Positions 47,609 through 56,343 of a DNA stretch of 64,000 nucleotides are shown one piece after another. The stretch covers positions 62,001 to 126,000 of the forward strand of contig JANMDN010000046.1 of assembly GCA_031376285.1 (NCBI GenBank). Direction: 5' to 3'. Numbering within the stretch: the stretch's first letter is position 1; every line of letters begins with the position of its first letter. Source of the stretch: JANMDN01 sp031376285 (GTDB lineage: Bacteria; Actinomycetota; Thermoleophilia; Miltoncostaeales; Miltoncostaeaceae). The notes beneath the pieces are model-generated. The model made no database searches. It had not been told where the DNA came from and was given only the letters and a program-made list of their open reading frames with translations. Made by a program: the position numbers and the translations under genes.

Positions 47609-49140
47609 TATGCGCCCCTTCCGAAGATCACGACCGGGAGGGTTCTCGCCAGGATGACGATGTCGGTCCAGAGCGACCATCCCTCGATGTACTGCATGTC
47701 GAGGCGCACGAGTTCATCACCGGAAAGGTCTGAGCGGCCGCTCACCTGCCAGAGCCCCGTGAGGCCAGGGAGGACCACGTAGCGGCGCTTCGCGACATCG
47801 TCCATCTGGTTGAAGTCGCGCTCGGGAAGCGGGCGCGGACCGACAAGCGACATCTCGCCCCGGAGCACGTTCCAAAGTTGGGGGAGTTCATCGATCGAGA
47901 AGCGGCGCAGGACGGAGCCGACGCGGGTGACGCGAGGGTCCTCCCGGATCTTGAAGAGCGGTCCGTCGGCTTGGTTTGCGCCCTCGAGCGCCGCCTGCTG
48001 GGCGTCGGCCCCGACGCGCATCGTCCGAATTTTAAGGCATGTAAACGATCGCTGGTTGAGACCGATCCTGCGCGCTCGGTAGAACGCCGAACCACGGTCC
48101 TCAATACGGATCGCGAGCGCCGCCGCCCCAATGAGGGGCGCGGCGAGTAGTAGGAGCAGACTTCCGACGACCAGATCGAACGCTCGTTTGACCTGGAACT
48201 GCGCCCAACCGAGCGTTGGCGAGCGCAGCTCGAAGAGCGGGAGACCGGGCGTGGCGCTCGGGCGAAGTGAGTAGCTGACGAGCTCCGCCGTGGTCGGCGC
48301 CAGGCGCACCGGGATACCGTCGCGCCGGCAGAGCAGGAGCAGATCGCGAAGCGACTGGGCCGTGGCGAGCCCCCCGGTGACGATGACCTCGTCGATCGTC
48401 TCCGAGTCCAGGGCGTGGCGGAGCGCGAGACCCTCTGGGGATGGATTCTCCGAGAGAAGGTCGCTTGCGGGCGGATGCACCGCCACGACGCGGTAGGCGA
48501 CGCCGCGGCGCGGGTGTTGGTTCGCGGTGAGGGCCGCGGCGATCGGCTCGGCGAGCTCGGGCTCACCGACGAGCAGTGCCCGCCGCTGAAAGTGCGCGCG
48601 GTCCAGGGCAAGCGCGGTGATGCTCTCGTAGCTCGCCCGAAGTGTCAGGGCGAGCACGCACATGAGGAACCATGAACTATAGAAGAGGTAGTAGGTGTCG
48701 AACTGGACGCCGGTGATGACCGCAAACGCGAAGAGAATGAGCGTCGTGGCCGTGACGCCGGAGAGGATCCGTGCCGCGCCGGGTCGCGTCTCGCGAGGCG
48801 CGTAGAGGCCGAAGCGGGCGAAGACGAGGAGCATGGTGAGCGAGGCGATGGCGAGGAAGTTGTGCCGTTCAAGGCTCCACGCAACGCCGAGATCGACACC
48901 GCCGAGGCGCACCCCCTGCTTGACGACAAGCGCGATCAGGAGCGAAAAAACAAGCGCGGTCAGGTCAATCGCGACAAGCGCCACCACCGAGAGGAAGCGT
49001 CGAAGGAGCGGTTTGGCCGAACCACGCAGCGATGATGGCGCGCGGACGTCACCGCTCGGTCCCGGGCGCAGCGCCCGGTCCTCGGCGGGGGGGGTGCCAC
49101 TCAGCGGTAGCTCCGACGCCACGATGCGAGGGTACCTCAC
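47605..49140 (-). CDS. Initiating phosphoglycosyl transferase (WbaP/CpsE-like)
   Basis: A 511-residue polyprenol-phosphate hexose-1-phosphate transferase. Residues about 50-150 carry four membrane segments; a CoA-binding-like domain (RRALLVGEPELAEPI...) follows; the catalytic part begins KRAFDLVVGSLLLLLAAPLIG, then SAFYRARRIGLNQRSFTCLKIRTM, RRFSIDELPQLWNVLRGEMS, and VGPRPLP, the conserved order of the PGT family. It transfers the first sugar phosphate to the lipid carrier, so it starts the glycan. GTG 49140 is used; a second GTG lies 18 bases inward. It is the third gene of the operon after two glycosidases. Confidence 0.93.
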   Translation of the reverse strand: MRYPRIVASELPLSGTPPAEDRALRPGPSGDVRAPSSLRGSAKPLLRRFLSVVALVAIDLTALVFSLLIALVVKQGVRLGGVDLGVAWSLERHNFLAIASLTMLLVFARFGLYAPRETRPGAARILSGVTATTLILFAFAVITGVQFDTYYLFYSSWFLMCVLALTLRASYESITALALDRAHFQRRALLVGEPELAEPIAAALTANQHPRRGVAYRVVAVHPPASDLLSENPSPEGLALRHALDSETIDEVIVTGGLATAQSLRDLLLLCRRDGIPVRLAPTTAELVSYSLRPSATPGLPLFELRSPTLGWAQFQVKRAFDLVVGSLLLLLAAPLIGAAALAIRIEDRGSAFYRARRIGLNQRSFTCLKIRTMRVGADAQQAALEGANQADGPLFKIREDPRVTRVGSVLRRFSIDELPQLWNVLRGEMSLVGPRPLPERDFNQMDDVAKRRYVVLPGLTGLWQVSGRSDLSGDELVRLDMQYIEGWSLWTDIVILARTLPVVIFGRGAY

Positions 49141-49158
49141 CGTACGGTCAGCCTGCGC

Positions 49159-50649
49159 TCACGACCCGCGCAGCACTCGGAGAGTAAAGGGTTCGCTGAT
49201 CCGCAGATCCTTGGCGCGGAAGCGCGACCGCCCCTTCCATGTGACGCGGTAGCGACCGGTTTCGGTGGGGCGAATGATAGCGCTGAAGCTCCCATCGGAG
49301 CGGGTCTTTGCGACACCCGCGTTCTTCCAGGCCCCCGAGACGTCGCGCTGAACGGTGACCGACCCGGCTCGAAGGGCGACCCGAATCTGGCCGAGGACCG
49401 TGATCGGCGTTCCCGCCGCGACGGTCTTTCGGATGTCCGGGGAGACCGGGAAGGCAAAGGCGGCGTGGGCGGGCTTGCGGGCGCCCTTGATCGTGAGGAG
49501 ACCCGAGGTCCAGTCCTTGTTGTCCTGCAAGAAGTACCAGGTCAGGACCTTGATGCGGGGGTTCTCACGGACGCGGCGGTAGGCGTCGGCGAGGTACTCG
49601 GCCTGCTTGGCCTTGCTGAAGTACGTGCTGTAGTTCCTCGTTGGCGCCGTGGAGAAGCCGATCTCGGTCAGCCAGATCGGCTTTCCCTTAAGGTAGCCCG
49701 CGTCAATGGCCTTCTGCAGGCGATCGAGATTGTAGAGGTCGATGTAGCCAGCGCCGGGGAAGTCGTAGCCGCGCGGCCCGCTCTGCGGATAGGGGTGGTG
49801 GCTGACGGCGTCCATCGGTGGCCGAAGGCCAGGAGCACCGAGGAGCTTCAGGAACTCGACCGGGTAGGTCCGGTCAAACGGGCTGTCGGGGCAGAAGGCG
49901 GGGCAGGTCTCTCCGACCGGCGCCGTCACGAGGCCGGCGACCTGAGCTGACGGGTCGACCGACTTGACTCCCGCGTAGAACGACTTCGCAAGGTCGCTGT
50001 AGGTCTTCGCCGAGACGTTCACCCATTTCCCGGCCTTGCGCTCGAACTGCGGCAGCAGGAACAGTGGAATGTTCGGCTCGTTCCATGCCTGCCAGGTGTG
50101 GACACCGCGCGGCGCGTAGCGCGTCGCCGCGGCGATCGCGAAGTCACCGAAGTCGGCCGGGTTCTCCGGGCGGATCGACCGTTGCCAAAAGCCGCCCGTG
50201 TCGATGACGGTCGGGTCCTTCGCCCAGGTTGGCGTCCCCCACGCGGTGAACAGGATCTTCACCTTGTACGTATTCGCGGCGGCGACGATCTCGTCCATCC
50301 GCGTCCAGTCATATGCCGGATCGTCAGGGTCTTGCGCGTTCGTCGGTCGGGCCTTGGCGACGAGATCCCACGGGAGGTCGGTCCGGATGAGGCGCGCGCC
50401 GAGCTCGACCATCTGGCGAACACGACGGTCGGCGCTGAGGGTCGAGTAGCTCAGGCGGTCGTCCTGGATACTCGCGATCGGCGAGGTTGCGGGTGGCGCT
50501 GGGACCGGCTCCGGTGGTGGTGGGGTGGTGGTGGTCCCCGTTGTGGCCGTTGTCGCGGTCGTGTTCGTGGAGGCAGGCGCCGCGACGGCCACGGCGGCCG
50601 CTGCGACGAGGAGGCCGGGGGCGAGCAAATGGATGACAGATCGCATCAT
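49159..50649 (-). CDS. Secreted GH39/cellulase-like glycosidase
   Basis: A 496-residue protein with a signal peptide (LLAPGLLVAAAAVAVAAPAS), a Thr-rich linker, then a TIM barrel. HTWQAWNEPNIPLFLLPQ holds the acid/base Glu; KGKPIWLTEIGFSTAP the nucleophile Glu. The last ~110 residues form an Ig-like beta domain (TPITVLGQIRVALRAGSVTVQRD). Together they fit the clan A glycosidases near GH39/GH5/GH1. The target is probably a surface polysaccharide of the same locus. GAGGAG lies upstream of the start. Paralogue of the gene just upstream. Confidence 0.82.
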   Translation of the reverse strand: MMRSVIHLLAPGLLVAAAAVAVAAPASTNTTATTATTGTTTTPPPPEPVPAPPATSPIASIQDDRLSYSTLSADRRVRQMVELGARLIRTDLPWDLVAKARPTNAQDPDDPAYDWTRMDEIVAAANTYKVKILFTAWGTPTWAKDPTVIDTGGFWQRSIRPENPADFGDFAIAAATRYAPRGVHTWQAWNEPNIPLFLLPQFERKAGKWVNVSAKTYSDLAKSFYAGVKSVDPSAQVAGLVTAPVGETCPAFCPDSPFDRTYPVEFLKLLGAPGLRPPMDAVSHHPYPQSGPRGYDFPGAGYIDLYNLDRLQKAIDAGYLKGKPIWLTEIGFSTAPTRNYSTYFSKAKQAEYLADAYRRVRENPRIKVLTWYFLQDNKDWTSGLLTIKGARKPAHAAFAFPVSPDIRKTVAAGTPITVLGQIRVALRAGSVTVQRDVSGAWKNAGVAKTRSDGSFSAIIRPTETGRYRVTWKGRSRFRAKDLRISEPFTLRVLRGS

Positions 50650-50764
50650 GCGGTGCAGCGGCTCCTCGGGGCGGGGTCAACGGCCAGGGTAGGTGGCGAC
50701 GCGGTGGCCTTCAAGGCCCAGTCACGAGCCGGTTACGAGCCTTTGCATCGCTCGAATGGAGCGC

Positions 50765-52261
50765 TTATCTGACCGCAATCTTGAACGGCAGGCTCTCCCG
50801 CAAGGTTTCACCAGAGGACCATTTCGCCCGGTAGCTCGTCGTCACCGACGGCCGGATCTTGAACACGAAGCTGCCGTCGGCCTCGGTGGTGAGCGGTTTG
50901 AGGGCCGTCCAGGTGTCGCCGGTTTTCTGCTCGACGGTCACCGTCGTGCGGCCGGTCGCGAGCCGAACCTGGCCGCTCACCACGACCGCGGTGCCTGGCG
51001 CGACCGGTTTGGTCGTCGACGGCGCAAACGGCAGGCTGAAGGCCTGGAAGGCGGGCTTCTTTCGGCCGTCCTCTGTCGTCAAGCCCGACTTCCAGTCGGG
51101 GTTGTCGGTGAGGAAGAACCAGGTCAGGATCTTTACCCGGGGGTTGCTTCGCACGCGGCGATAGGCGTCGGAGAGGTACTCGGCCTGCTGGGCCTCGGAG
51201 ACCTTGAAGACATAGTCGCCCGCGGTCTCGGTCGGAAAGCCGAACTCCGTCAACCAAAGCGGTTTCTCGGCGAGATAGCCCTCATCGAGCGCTGCCTCGA
51301 TTCGATCGAGGTTGTAGAGGTCGACATACGATGCCCCTTCGAAGGGTCGATCGGTCGGGCGCTGCTGGGGATACGGATGGTGGCTGACCGCATCCATCGG
51401 CGGCTGGAGCGACGGATCGTCAAGAAGCCTGAGGAACTCGCGAGGCTCCGTCCGGTCAAAGGGGCCCTTCGGATCCCTGTCGCCGCCGGGAGCGGTGACG
51501 AGGCCCGAGACCTCCGCGTTCGGCGCGACCGACTTGATGCCCGCGTAGAAGGCTTTCTGGAGCTCAGCGTAGGTCTTGGCCGAGACGTTGACCCAATTGT
51601 CGCCCTGCTGCTCGAACTGCGGGAGCAAGAAGCGCGCGATGTTGGGCTCGTTCCAACCCTCCCACCGGAGCACACCCTTCGGGGCGAATCGTTTCGCGGC
51701 CGCGACCGCGAAGTCGCCAAAGTCCTCGGCGTCGGCGGGCCGGACGGCCCAGCCCGCCGCGAATGCTGGTCGCGGTAGGGCCGCGGCCTCGGGATCGGCG
51801 GCCCAGTCGGGCGTCCCAAGAACCGAGAAGAGGATCTCGATGTTGTGGCGGGTCGCCTCCTTCACGACCTGGTCGAACCGCGTCCAGTCGTAGGAGGGAT
51901 CATTGGGGTCGGTGGGCTTCGCAGGGCGCGTCTTCGCGATCTGCCACCAGGGCAGATCGACGCGGAGCTGACGCGCACCGAGCTCAGCCGCCATCGCAAC
52001 CCTCGCGGGGATGTCGACCGCCGTGACGGGTTCGGTGTAGGCCACGCGGTCATCCTGGAGGCCGGCGAGCGGAGCGGGCCCAGGAATCGGCTTGGGTTTG
52101 GCCAACGTGAGGCCTGGCGGGCGCTCCGTCGTCGTCTTGACGTTGCCGGTGTCGGTCGGCGGCCGTGGCGTCGGGTCGCCTCCGGCGCACCCCGAAAGTG
52201 CTGCCGCAAGCGCCGAGATCGCGAGGAACGCGAGCCGACCGCGGGAGGCGGGGCTGCTCAT
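50765..52261 (-). CDS. Lipoprotein GH39/cellulase-like glycosidase
   Basis: A 498-residue paralogue of the gene downstream. The N-terminus (SALAAALSGCAGGDPTP) is a lipoprotein signal with a lipobox and Cys. The barrel has LRWEGWNEPNIARFLLPQF (acid/base Glu) and KPLWLTEFGFPTETA (nucleophile), then an Ig-like C-terminal domain (TAVVVSGQVRLATGRTTVTV). The two enzymes differ mainly in anchoring: this one to the membrane, the other secreted. ATG 52261 is used because the lipobox starts there. It may trim or cut the glycan made by the locus. Confidence 0.82.
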   Translation of the reverse strand: MSSPASRGRLAFLAISALAAALSGCAGGDPTPRPPTDTGNVKTTTERPPGLTLAKPKPIPGPAPLAGLQDDRVAYTEPVTAVDIPARVAMAAELGARQLRVDLPWWQIAKTRPAKPTDPNDPSYDWTRFDQVVKEATRHNIEILFSVLGTPDWAADPEAAALPRPAFAAGWAVRPADAEDFGDFAVAAAKRFAPKGVLRWEGWNEPNIARFLLPQFEQQGDNWVNVSAKTYAELQKAFYAGIKSVAPNAEVSGLVTAPGGDRDPKGPFDRTEPREFLRLLDDPSLQPPMDAVSHHPYPQQRPTDRPFEGASYVDLYNLDRIEAALDEGYLAEKPLWLTEFGFPTETAGDYVFKVSEAQQAEYLSDAYRRVRSNPRVKILTWFFLTDNPDWKSGLTTEDGRKKPAFQAFSLPFAPSTTKPVAPGTAVVVSGQVRLATGRTTVTVEQKTGDTWTALKPLTTEADGSFVFKIRPSVTTSYRAKWSSGETLRESLPFKIAVR

Positions 52262-52308
52262 ATCGACGTCACGGTAGGGACCGCTCCCCCCACACGCAAG
52301 GTCGGAGG

Positions 52309-52716
52309 TCACCCCTCTGGAAGCGGCCACACCGGGACGGCGACCGCCCGAAGCCACTCTGGCACCGACAACGTCTCGCGCGTCTGCCGGTTGAGGCAGA
52401 CGTGAACGAGCTCACCGTCGGCGACCAGCTCACCCTCACGCGTGAACGCATGCTTGCTTCGAAATGAGGTGTTCCCGACCTCCGCGATCGCGGACGTGAC
52501 CGTGATGACGTCATCGAGGAGCACACGTTTCAGGTATCGACACCGACTCTCGACGATCGGAACACCCGGACCATCACTCAGCACCCTCGTCATCGGATAG
52601 CCGATCTCGGCCAGCAGCTCGCAGAAGGCTCGGTCCATCCAGTGATGGAAGGTCGTGAAGTGGATGTGCGCGGCGTCGACCTCGCCCATGACGATTCGGC
52701 GCGTCTGACGATGCAC
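52309..52716 (-). CDS. 4HBT/YbgC-like acyl-CoA thioesterase
   Basis: A 135-residue hotdog-fold protein: RIVMGEVDAAHIHFTTFHHWMDRAF holds the conserved Asp of the 4HBT family (GxxDxxxHxxF); VESRCRYLKRVLLDDVITV and LVHVCLNRQTRETLSVPEWL follow. It should hydrolyse acyl-CoA thioesters. GTG 52716 is chosen since the conserved beta strand starts before ATG 52689, which is the alternative. It lies 47 bp before the lipoprotein glycosidase on the same strand, but a functional link is doubtful. Confidence 0.78.
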   Translation of the reverse strand: MHRQTRRIVMGEVDAAHIHFTTFHHWMDRAFCELLAEIGYPMTRVLSDGPGVPIVESRCRYLKRVLLDDVITVTSAIAEVGNTSFRSKHAFTREGELVADGELVHVCLNRQTRETLSVPEWLRAVAVPVWPLPEG

Positions 52717-52876
52717 GTAGGGGGTCAACCGTTTGAGCTTAGCGGCAAATGTCCGCAAATTGCGAACGTTGGAGACGATTCCCGATCGATTGGGGAGGGT
52801 GGATTTTCGTGTCCCGCGACTTAGAGACAGTGCCTCCTCGTTTTCCGGCCAACCCCCCGAATCTCGAGACCAACCG

Positions 52877-54094
52877 ATGACCACCGCACCGATCGAGATC
52901 CCGATCAGCGAAGAGGGCAGGCGCCGAGCCGTCTGTGCCGCCGTCGCCTGGGCTCCCCGCCTGATCCGCTACGCCGCGCGCTACAGCGTCGCACCCGAGG
53001 ACGCCGAGGACGTCTACCAACGCGCGATGGAGATCGCGCTGACTCGCGCTCCCACGTCGAACCAAAGCGACCTTCTTCGCTGGCTCTACGTCGTCGTACG
53101 AAACGAGGCCATGACGCTCGCCCGTGAGCGACGCTGGGAACTCGCATCAGCGCCTGACGGCATCGTCGATCGCGTCGACAGCCCCGGCGCCGATGTCGCG
53201 GCCGGATGGCACGAACGTCACCGTCAGCTTCGCGACGCGCTCGGCACGCTGACCGAGTCCGAGCGCACCTGCGTCGCCCTGAGCGGCGCGGGCCTCAGCT
53301 ATGCGGAAATCGCCGAACGTACGGGCTTTACACAGCGCAAGGTCGAGCGGTCGCTCGTCGAGGGACGCAGTCGGCTGCACGACTGGGAGGCCCGAATGCG
53401 TGAGGGAAGCGAATGCGACTCGATCGAAATGCTGTTGATCAAGGTCGCCGACGGCGATGCGTCGGCCTGGGAGCGTCGGCGCGCGTCGCGTCATGTGGGC
53501 CACTGCGGCACCTGTCGGGGCGAGCTCCGCCAGCTTCGGGCACGCCGGGTCCTGATCGCCTCACTCGTGCCGACCGGGCTGATGCCCGGAATCGCCCTGG
53601 CGAGCCACCCGGCCGATCCCGCCGCGATCACCGAAACCTGGCAGCAGATCTCGGGAAGGGCGACGGTCCGGGTCGGCGGCCTCTGGCAGTCCCTCTTTGA
53701 CTCCCCCGGGCCGGTGCTCGCAAAGGTCGGCGCGGCCGGGGCGGCCGCGGCGCTGATCGTCAGCACGACGACCGGTCTGGCCCGCCCTCGAGTCGAGCAG
53801 GGCGTGGAGGGAGCCCGCGCCGCCTCGGCGCTCGTCGCGGCAAGCCCGGCATCGGTGCTCTCGGGGGGCCCCAGGGTGGGCCGACCGACAAACGCGGGCA
53901 AGCAGCGATCACGACTGAAGGCGTCACGCCCGAGCGCGCCCTCGCCGCCGGTGCGGACGGCGAGCGCCACCCGCGCCCGACCCGCCCCGGCGGTGCAGGT
54001 TCCCGTCCGCGCGACCAGCGTCGTTCGCCGAGCGACGCCTCGACCCGCCTCGTCGAAGGCGCGGGGGTCGGCCGCCATCGAGTTCATTCCATAG
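52877..54094 (+). CDS. ECF sigma factor with C-terminal zinc-finger and membrane extension
   Basis: A 405-residue protein. Residues about 15-90 are sigma region 2 (LIRYAARYSVAPEDAEDVYQRAMEI); about 110-170 region 4 (LTESERTCVALSGAGLSYAEIAERTGFTQRKVERSL in part). Then SRHVGHCGTCRGELRQL (about residues 203-220) has the HxxxCxxC of ZAS anti-sigma domains, and a hydrophobic stretch (VLAKVGAAGAAAALIVSTTTG) with an Ala/Ser/Pro/Arg-rich tail follows. So sigma and anti-sigma features are in one chain, perhaps tethered to the membrane. It sits between two glycan blocks, so it may regulate them. ATG 52877 is the start with best fit. Confidence 0.8.
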   Translation: MTTAPIEIPISEEGRRRAVCAAVAWAPRLIRYAARYSVAPEDAEDVYQRAMEIALTRAPTSNQSDLLRWLYVVVRNEAMTLARERRWELASAPDGIVDRVDSPGADVAAGWHERHRQLRDALGTLTESERTCVALSGAGLSYAEIAERTGFTQRKVERSLVEGRSRLHDWEARMREGSECDSIEMLLIKVADGDASAWERRRASRHVGHCGTCRGELRQLRARRVLIASLVPTGLMPGIALASHPADPAAITETWQQISGRATVRVGGLWQSLFDSPGPVLAKVGAAGAAAALIVSTTTGLARPRVEQGVEGARAASALVAASPASVLSGGPRVGRPTNAGKQRSRLKASRPSAPSPPVRTASATRARPAPAVQVPVRATSVVRRATPRPASSKARGSAAIEFIP

Positions 54095-54181
54095 ACGTGG
54101 TGATACGTCCGCTAGCGACCGATGAAGTCGGGAACCGCTCCGGTCGAGGCGCGTGGCGAAGGGAAGGTAGGCTCCGCGGCG
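54095..54181. other. Short gap between the ECF sigma gene and the first GT4 gene
   Basis: 87 bp, GC-rich. TAGGCT at 54168-54173, eight bases before ATG 54182, may be a -10 element for the transferase operon. No hairpin was seen, so readthrough from the sigma gene is also possible. Confidence 0.4.
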
Positions 54182-55273
54182 ATGGCGGACCGCGTGCTCC
54201 TGGACGTCACCCCTCTTGGAAGTGGGCACGGAGCGCGCGGCATCGGCACGTACCTTCGCGGCCTCATGGCCGGATTTCGGGAGCTGGGCGCGGATCGCCG
54301 ACCTGAGCTGCTCGCCGACGCCGGGCAACCCCTCGCGACCGGCTTCGAGTCCCACCTGGTTCGGATCCCATCCTGGTCGGTGCCGAGAGTTCCGAGCCCG
54401 TGGCCGAGGTATTTCGGGGGGCGCGCCGTCAAGCGGATCGCCCCGAAGGTCTTTCACGCGACGAGCCCGGACCTTGTCCCGCGTGCAGAGTGCCTCGTCG
54501 TGACGTGCCACGATCTGATCCCGTTGCACTTCGCCAAGGACTACCTCACTGGCCCAGGGCGCACGCCGGAGCGACGGGCGTTCGATGCGTATCTCAAGCG
54601 CCTTCAGCGGGCCGACCGCATCATCGTTCCGTCCCTTGAGACGCGCAACGACCTCGTCCGAGATCTCGGCGTCGAGTCGGGTCGCCTTCGGGTTATCCCC
54701 CATGCGCGCCTCCCGCAGGTCTTCCCGGCTGGAGCGACCCCGGTCGGGCCGTACGTGCTGTACGGCGGGGGCGTGGAACCACACAAGAACGCGGCGCTCA
54801 CGCTCGAAGCGCTCGCCGCGACAACCTCCTCGGTCGAACTCGTCGTCGTCGGCCCGTGGTCGCCCCGCCGCGGGGAGCGCCTGCGCGAACGAGCCCGAGA
54901 AGTCGGCGTCGAGAGCCGAGTTCATTGGCTCGGGTACGTCCCTTCGGCGCGCCTCGCGGCGCTCCGGCAGCAAGCGGTCGCGGTGCTCGTGCCTTCGCAC
55001 AAGGAGGGCTTCGGCTTCCCGGTTATCGAAGCGATGGCCGCACGGGTGCCGGTGATCGCCTCGGATACGCCGGCGCTGCGTGAGGTCGGCGGACAGGCGG
55101 CGATCTACCGAGCGCCCGACGACCCGGCGGGGTGGGCCCGCATGATCGACACCCTCGTCGGTAGTCCCGTGATGCGGCGCGCCCGAAGCGCCGCGGGCGC
55201 TGCCCAGGCCGCTCGCTTCTCTTGGACGACCGCCGCCGAGCAAACCGCCGCGGTGTATGCGGAGCTGCTGTGA
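54182..55273 (+). CDS. GT4-family glycosyltransferase
   Basis: A 363-residue GT-B transferase: RVLLDVTPLGSGHGARGIGTYLRGLM opens it (a Mtf/WbaZ-like start), CHDLIPLHFAKDY follows, then YVLYGGGVEPHKNAALTLEAL and VLVPSHKEGFGFPVIEAMAARVPVIASD with the EX7E motif. The start at ATG 54182 follows TAGGCT by eight bases. First of four coupled transferases; the sugar cannot be told from sequence. Confidence 0.88.
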   Translation: MADRVLLDVTPLGSGHGARGIGTYLRGLMAGFRELGADRRPELLADAGQPLATGFESHLVRIPSWSVPRVPSPWPRYFGGRAVKRIAPKVFHATSPDLVPRAECLVVTCHDLIPLHFAKDYLTGPGRTPERRAFDAYLKRLQRADRIIVPSLETRNDLVRDLGVESGRLRVIPHARLPQVFPAGATPVGPYVLYGGGVEPHKNAALTLEALAATTSSVELVVVGPWSPRRGERLRERAREVGVESRVHWLGYVPSARLAALRQQAVAVLVPSHKEGFGFPVIEAMAARVPVIASDTPALREVGGQAAIYRAPDDPAGWARMIDTLVGSPVMRRARSAAGAAQAARFSWTTAAEQTAAVYAELL

Positions 55274-56343
55274 CGGGGCGCGCGCCGCTCGTGATCGTCG
55301 AGGCGCGAATGGCGCGCCGGCGACCGGGCACCGGGACGGCCCGCTACATCACCGAGCTGCGGGAGGCCATCGATGGGATCGCGCCCAGCGACCTCCGCAT
55401 TCGTTGGCTCTACGGACCGCCCGGCGTCCCGCGGAGGGGGCGTCTCACGGGGCTCGCAAACGCCGTGATCGACCTCGTCTGGATGCACGCCGTCGTACCG
55501 CTCATCGCGCTGGCGAGTCGGGCGAGCCTCGTGCATGGAACGTTCAACTGGCTTCCGGTGCTGTCACCGGCGCCCACAAGCGTCACGATCCAGGATCTCG
55601 CCTGGGAGCGGATGCCAGAGGCATTCGAGCCTGGCTTTCGGCGTTTCGCGACGCGGTTCACGCGCCTTGCCGCCCGTCGCGCCGAGATTGTCGTCGTGCC
55701 CTCCCGGGCGACGGGCGACGACGTGGTTTCGTTCTACGGCACCGAGCCGAGCCGGATCCGAGTGGCGGCGCTCGCCCCAACCCGCCACGACGTGACACCA
55801 AGCACGCGCGAGCCCTTCATCCTTGCGGTCGGCGCCAACGAGCCGCGCAAACGCATCAGCGAGTTGATCCAGGCGCACCGGCGCTACTACGAGCGCGCCG
55901 TCCCAGACCCGGAGCCGTGCCGGCTCGTGGTCGTGGGTGACCCAGGATCGCTCGAGCGTGCGCTTCGGGCCGAGGCCGGCCCTGGCTGCGAACTTCGGGG
56001 CGTGGTCTCAGAAGCTGAGCTGGCCGACCTCTACCGCCGCGCGACCCTGATGGTCTACCCGTCGGCGTATGAGGGGTTTGGGCTTCCGATCCTCGAGGCG
56101 ATGAGCTACGGCTGCCCGGTGCTCAGCGCGCGGAACTCGTCGCTACCCGAGGCCGGCGGGGGCGTCGCGCTCTACCTCGACGACGCCTCCCCCGAGCCAC
56201 TCGGCGAGCGGCTTCGGGAGGTGCTCTCCGATCGGACAGGGCTCGCCGACCGCGGGGAGCGCTCGCGCGCCCACGCGGCGACGTTCACGTGGGAGCAAAC
56301 GGCGCGGGCCACGCTCGATGCGATGCGTGAGGCGCTGCGGTAG
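55270..56343 (+). CDS. GT4-family glycosyltransferase
   Basis: A 357-residue paralogue: GTGTARYITELREAI, then SVTIQDLAWERMPEAFEPGF (the D-L acceptor loop), FILAVGANEPRKRISELIQAH and LMVYPSAYEGFGLPILEAMSYGCPVLSA with the EX7E block. GTG 55270 overlaps the preceding stop by four bases. It is likely to add the next sugar in the chain. Confidence 0.88.
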   Translation: MTGRAPLVIVEARMARRRPGTGTARYITELREAIDGIAPSDLRIRWLYGPPGVPRRGRLTGLANAVIDLVWMHAVVPLIALASRASLVHGTFNWLPVLSPAPTSVTIQDLAWERMPEAFEPGFRRFATRFTRLAARRAEIVVVPSRATGDDVVSFYGTEPSRIRVAALAPTRHDVTPSTREPFILAVGANEPRKRISELIQAHRRYYERAVPDPEPCRLVVVGDPGSLERALRAEAGPGCELRGVVSEAELADLYRRATLMVYPSAYEGFGLPILEAMSYGCPVLSARNSSLPEAGGGVALYLDDASPEPLGERLREVLSDRTGLADRGERSRAHAATFTWEQTARATLDAMREALR

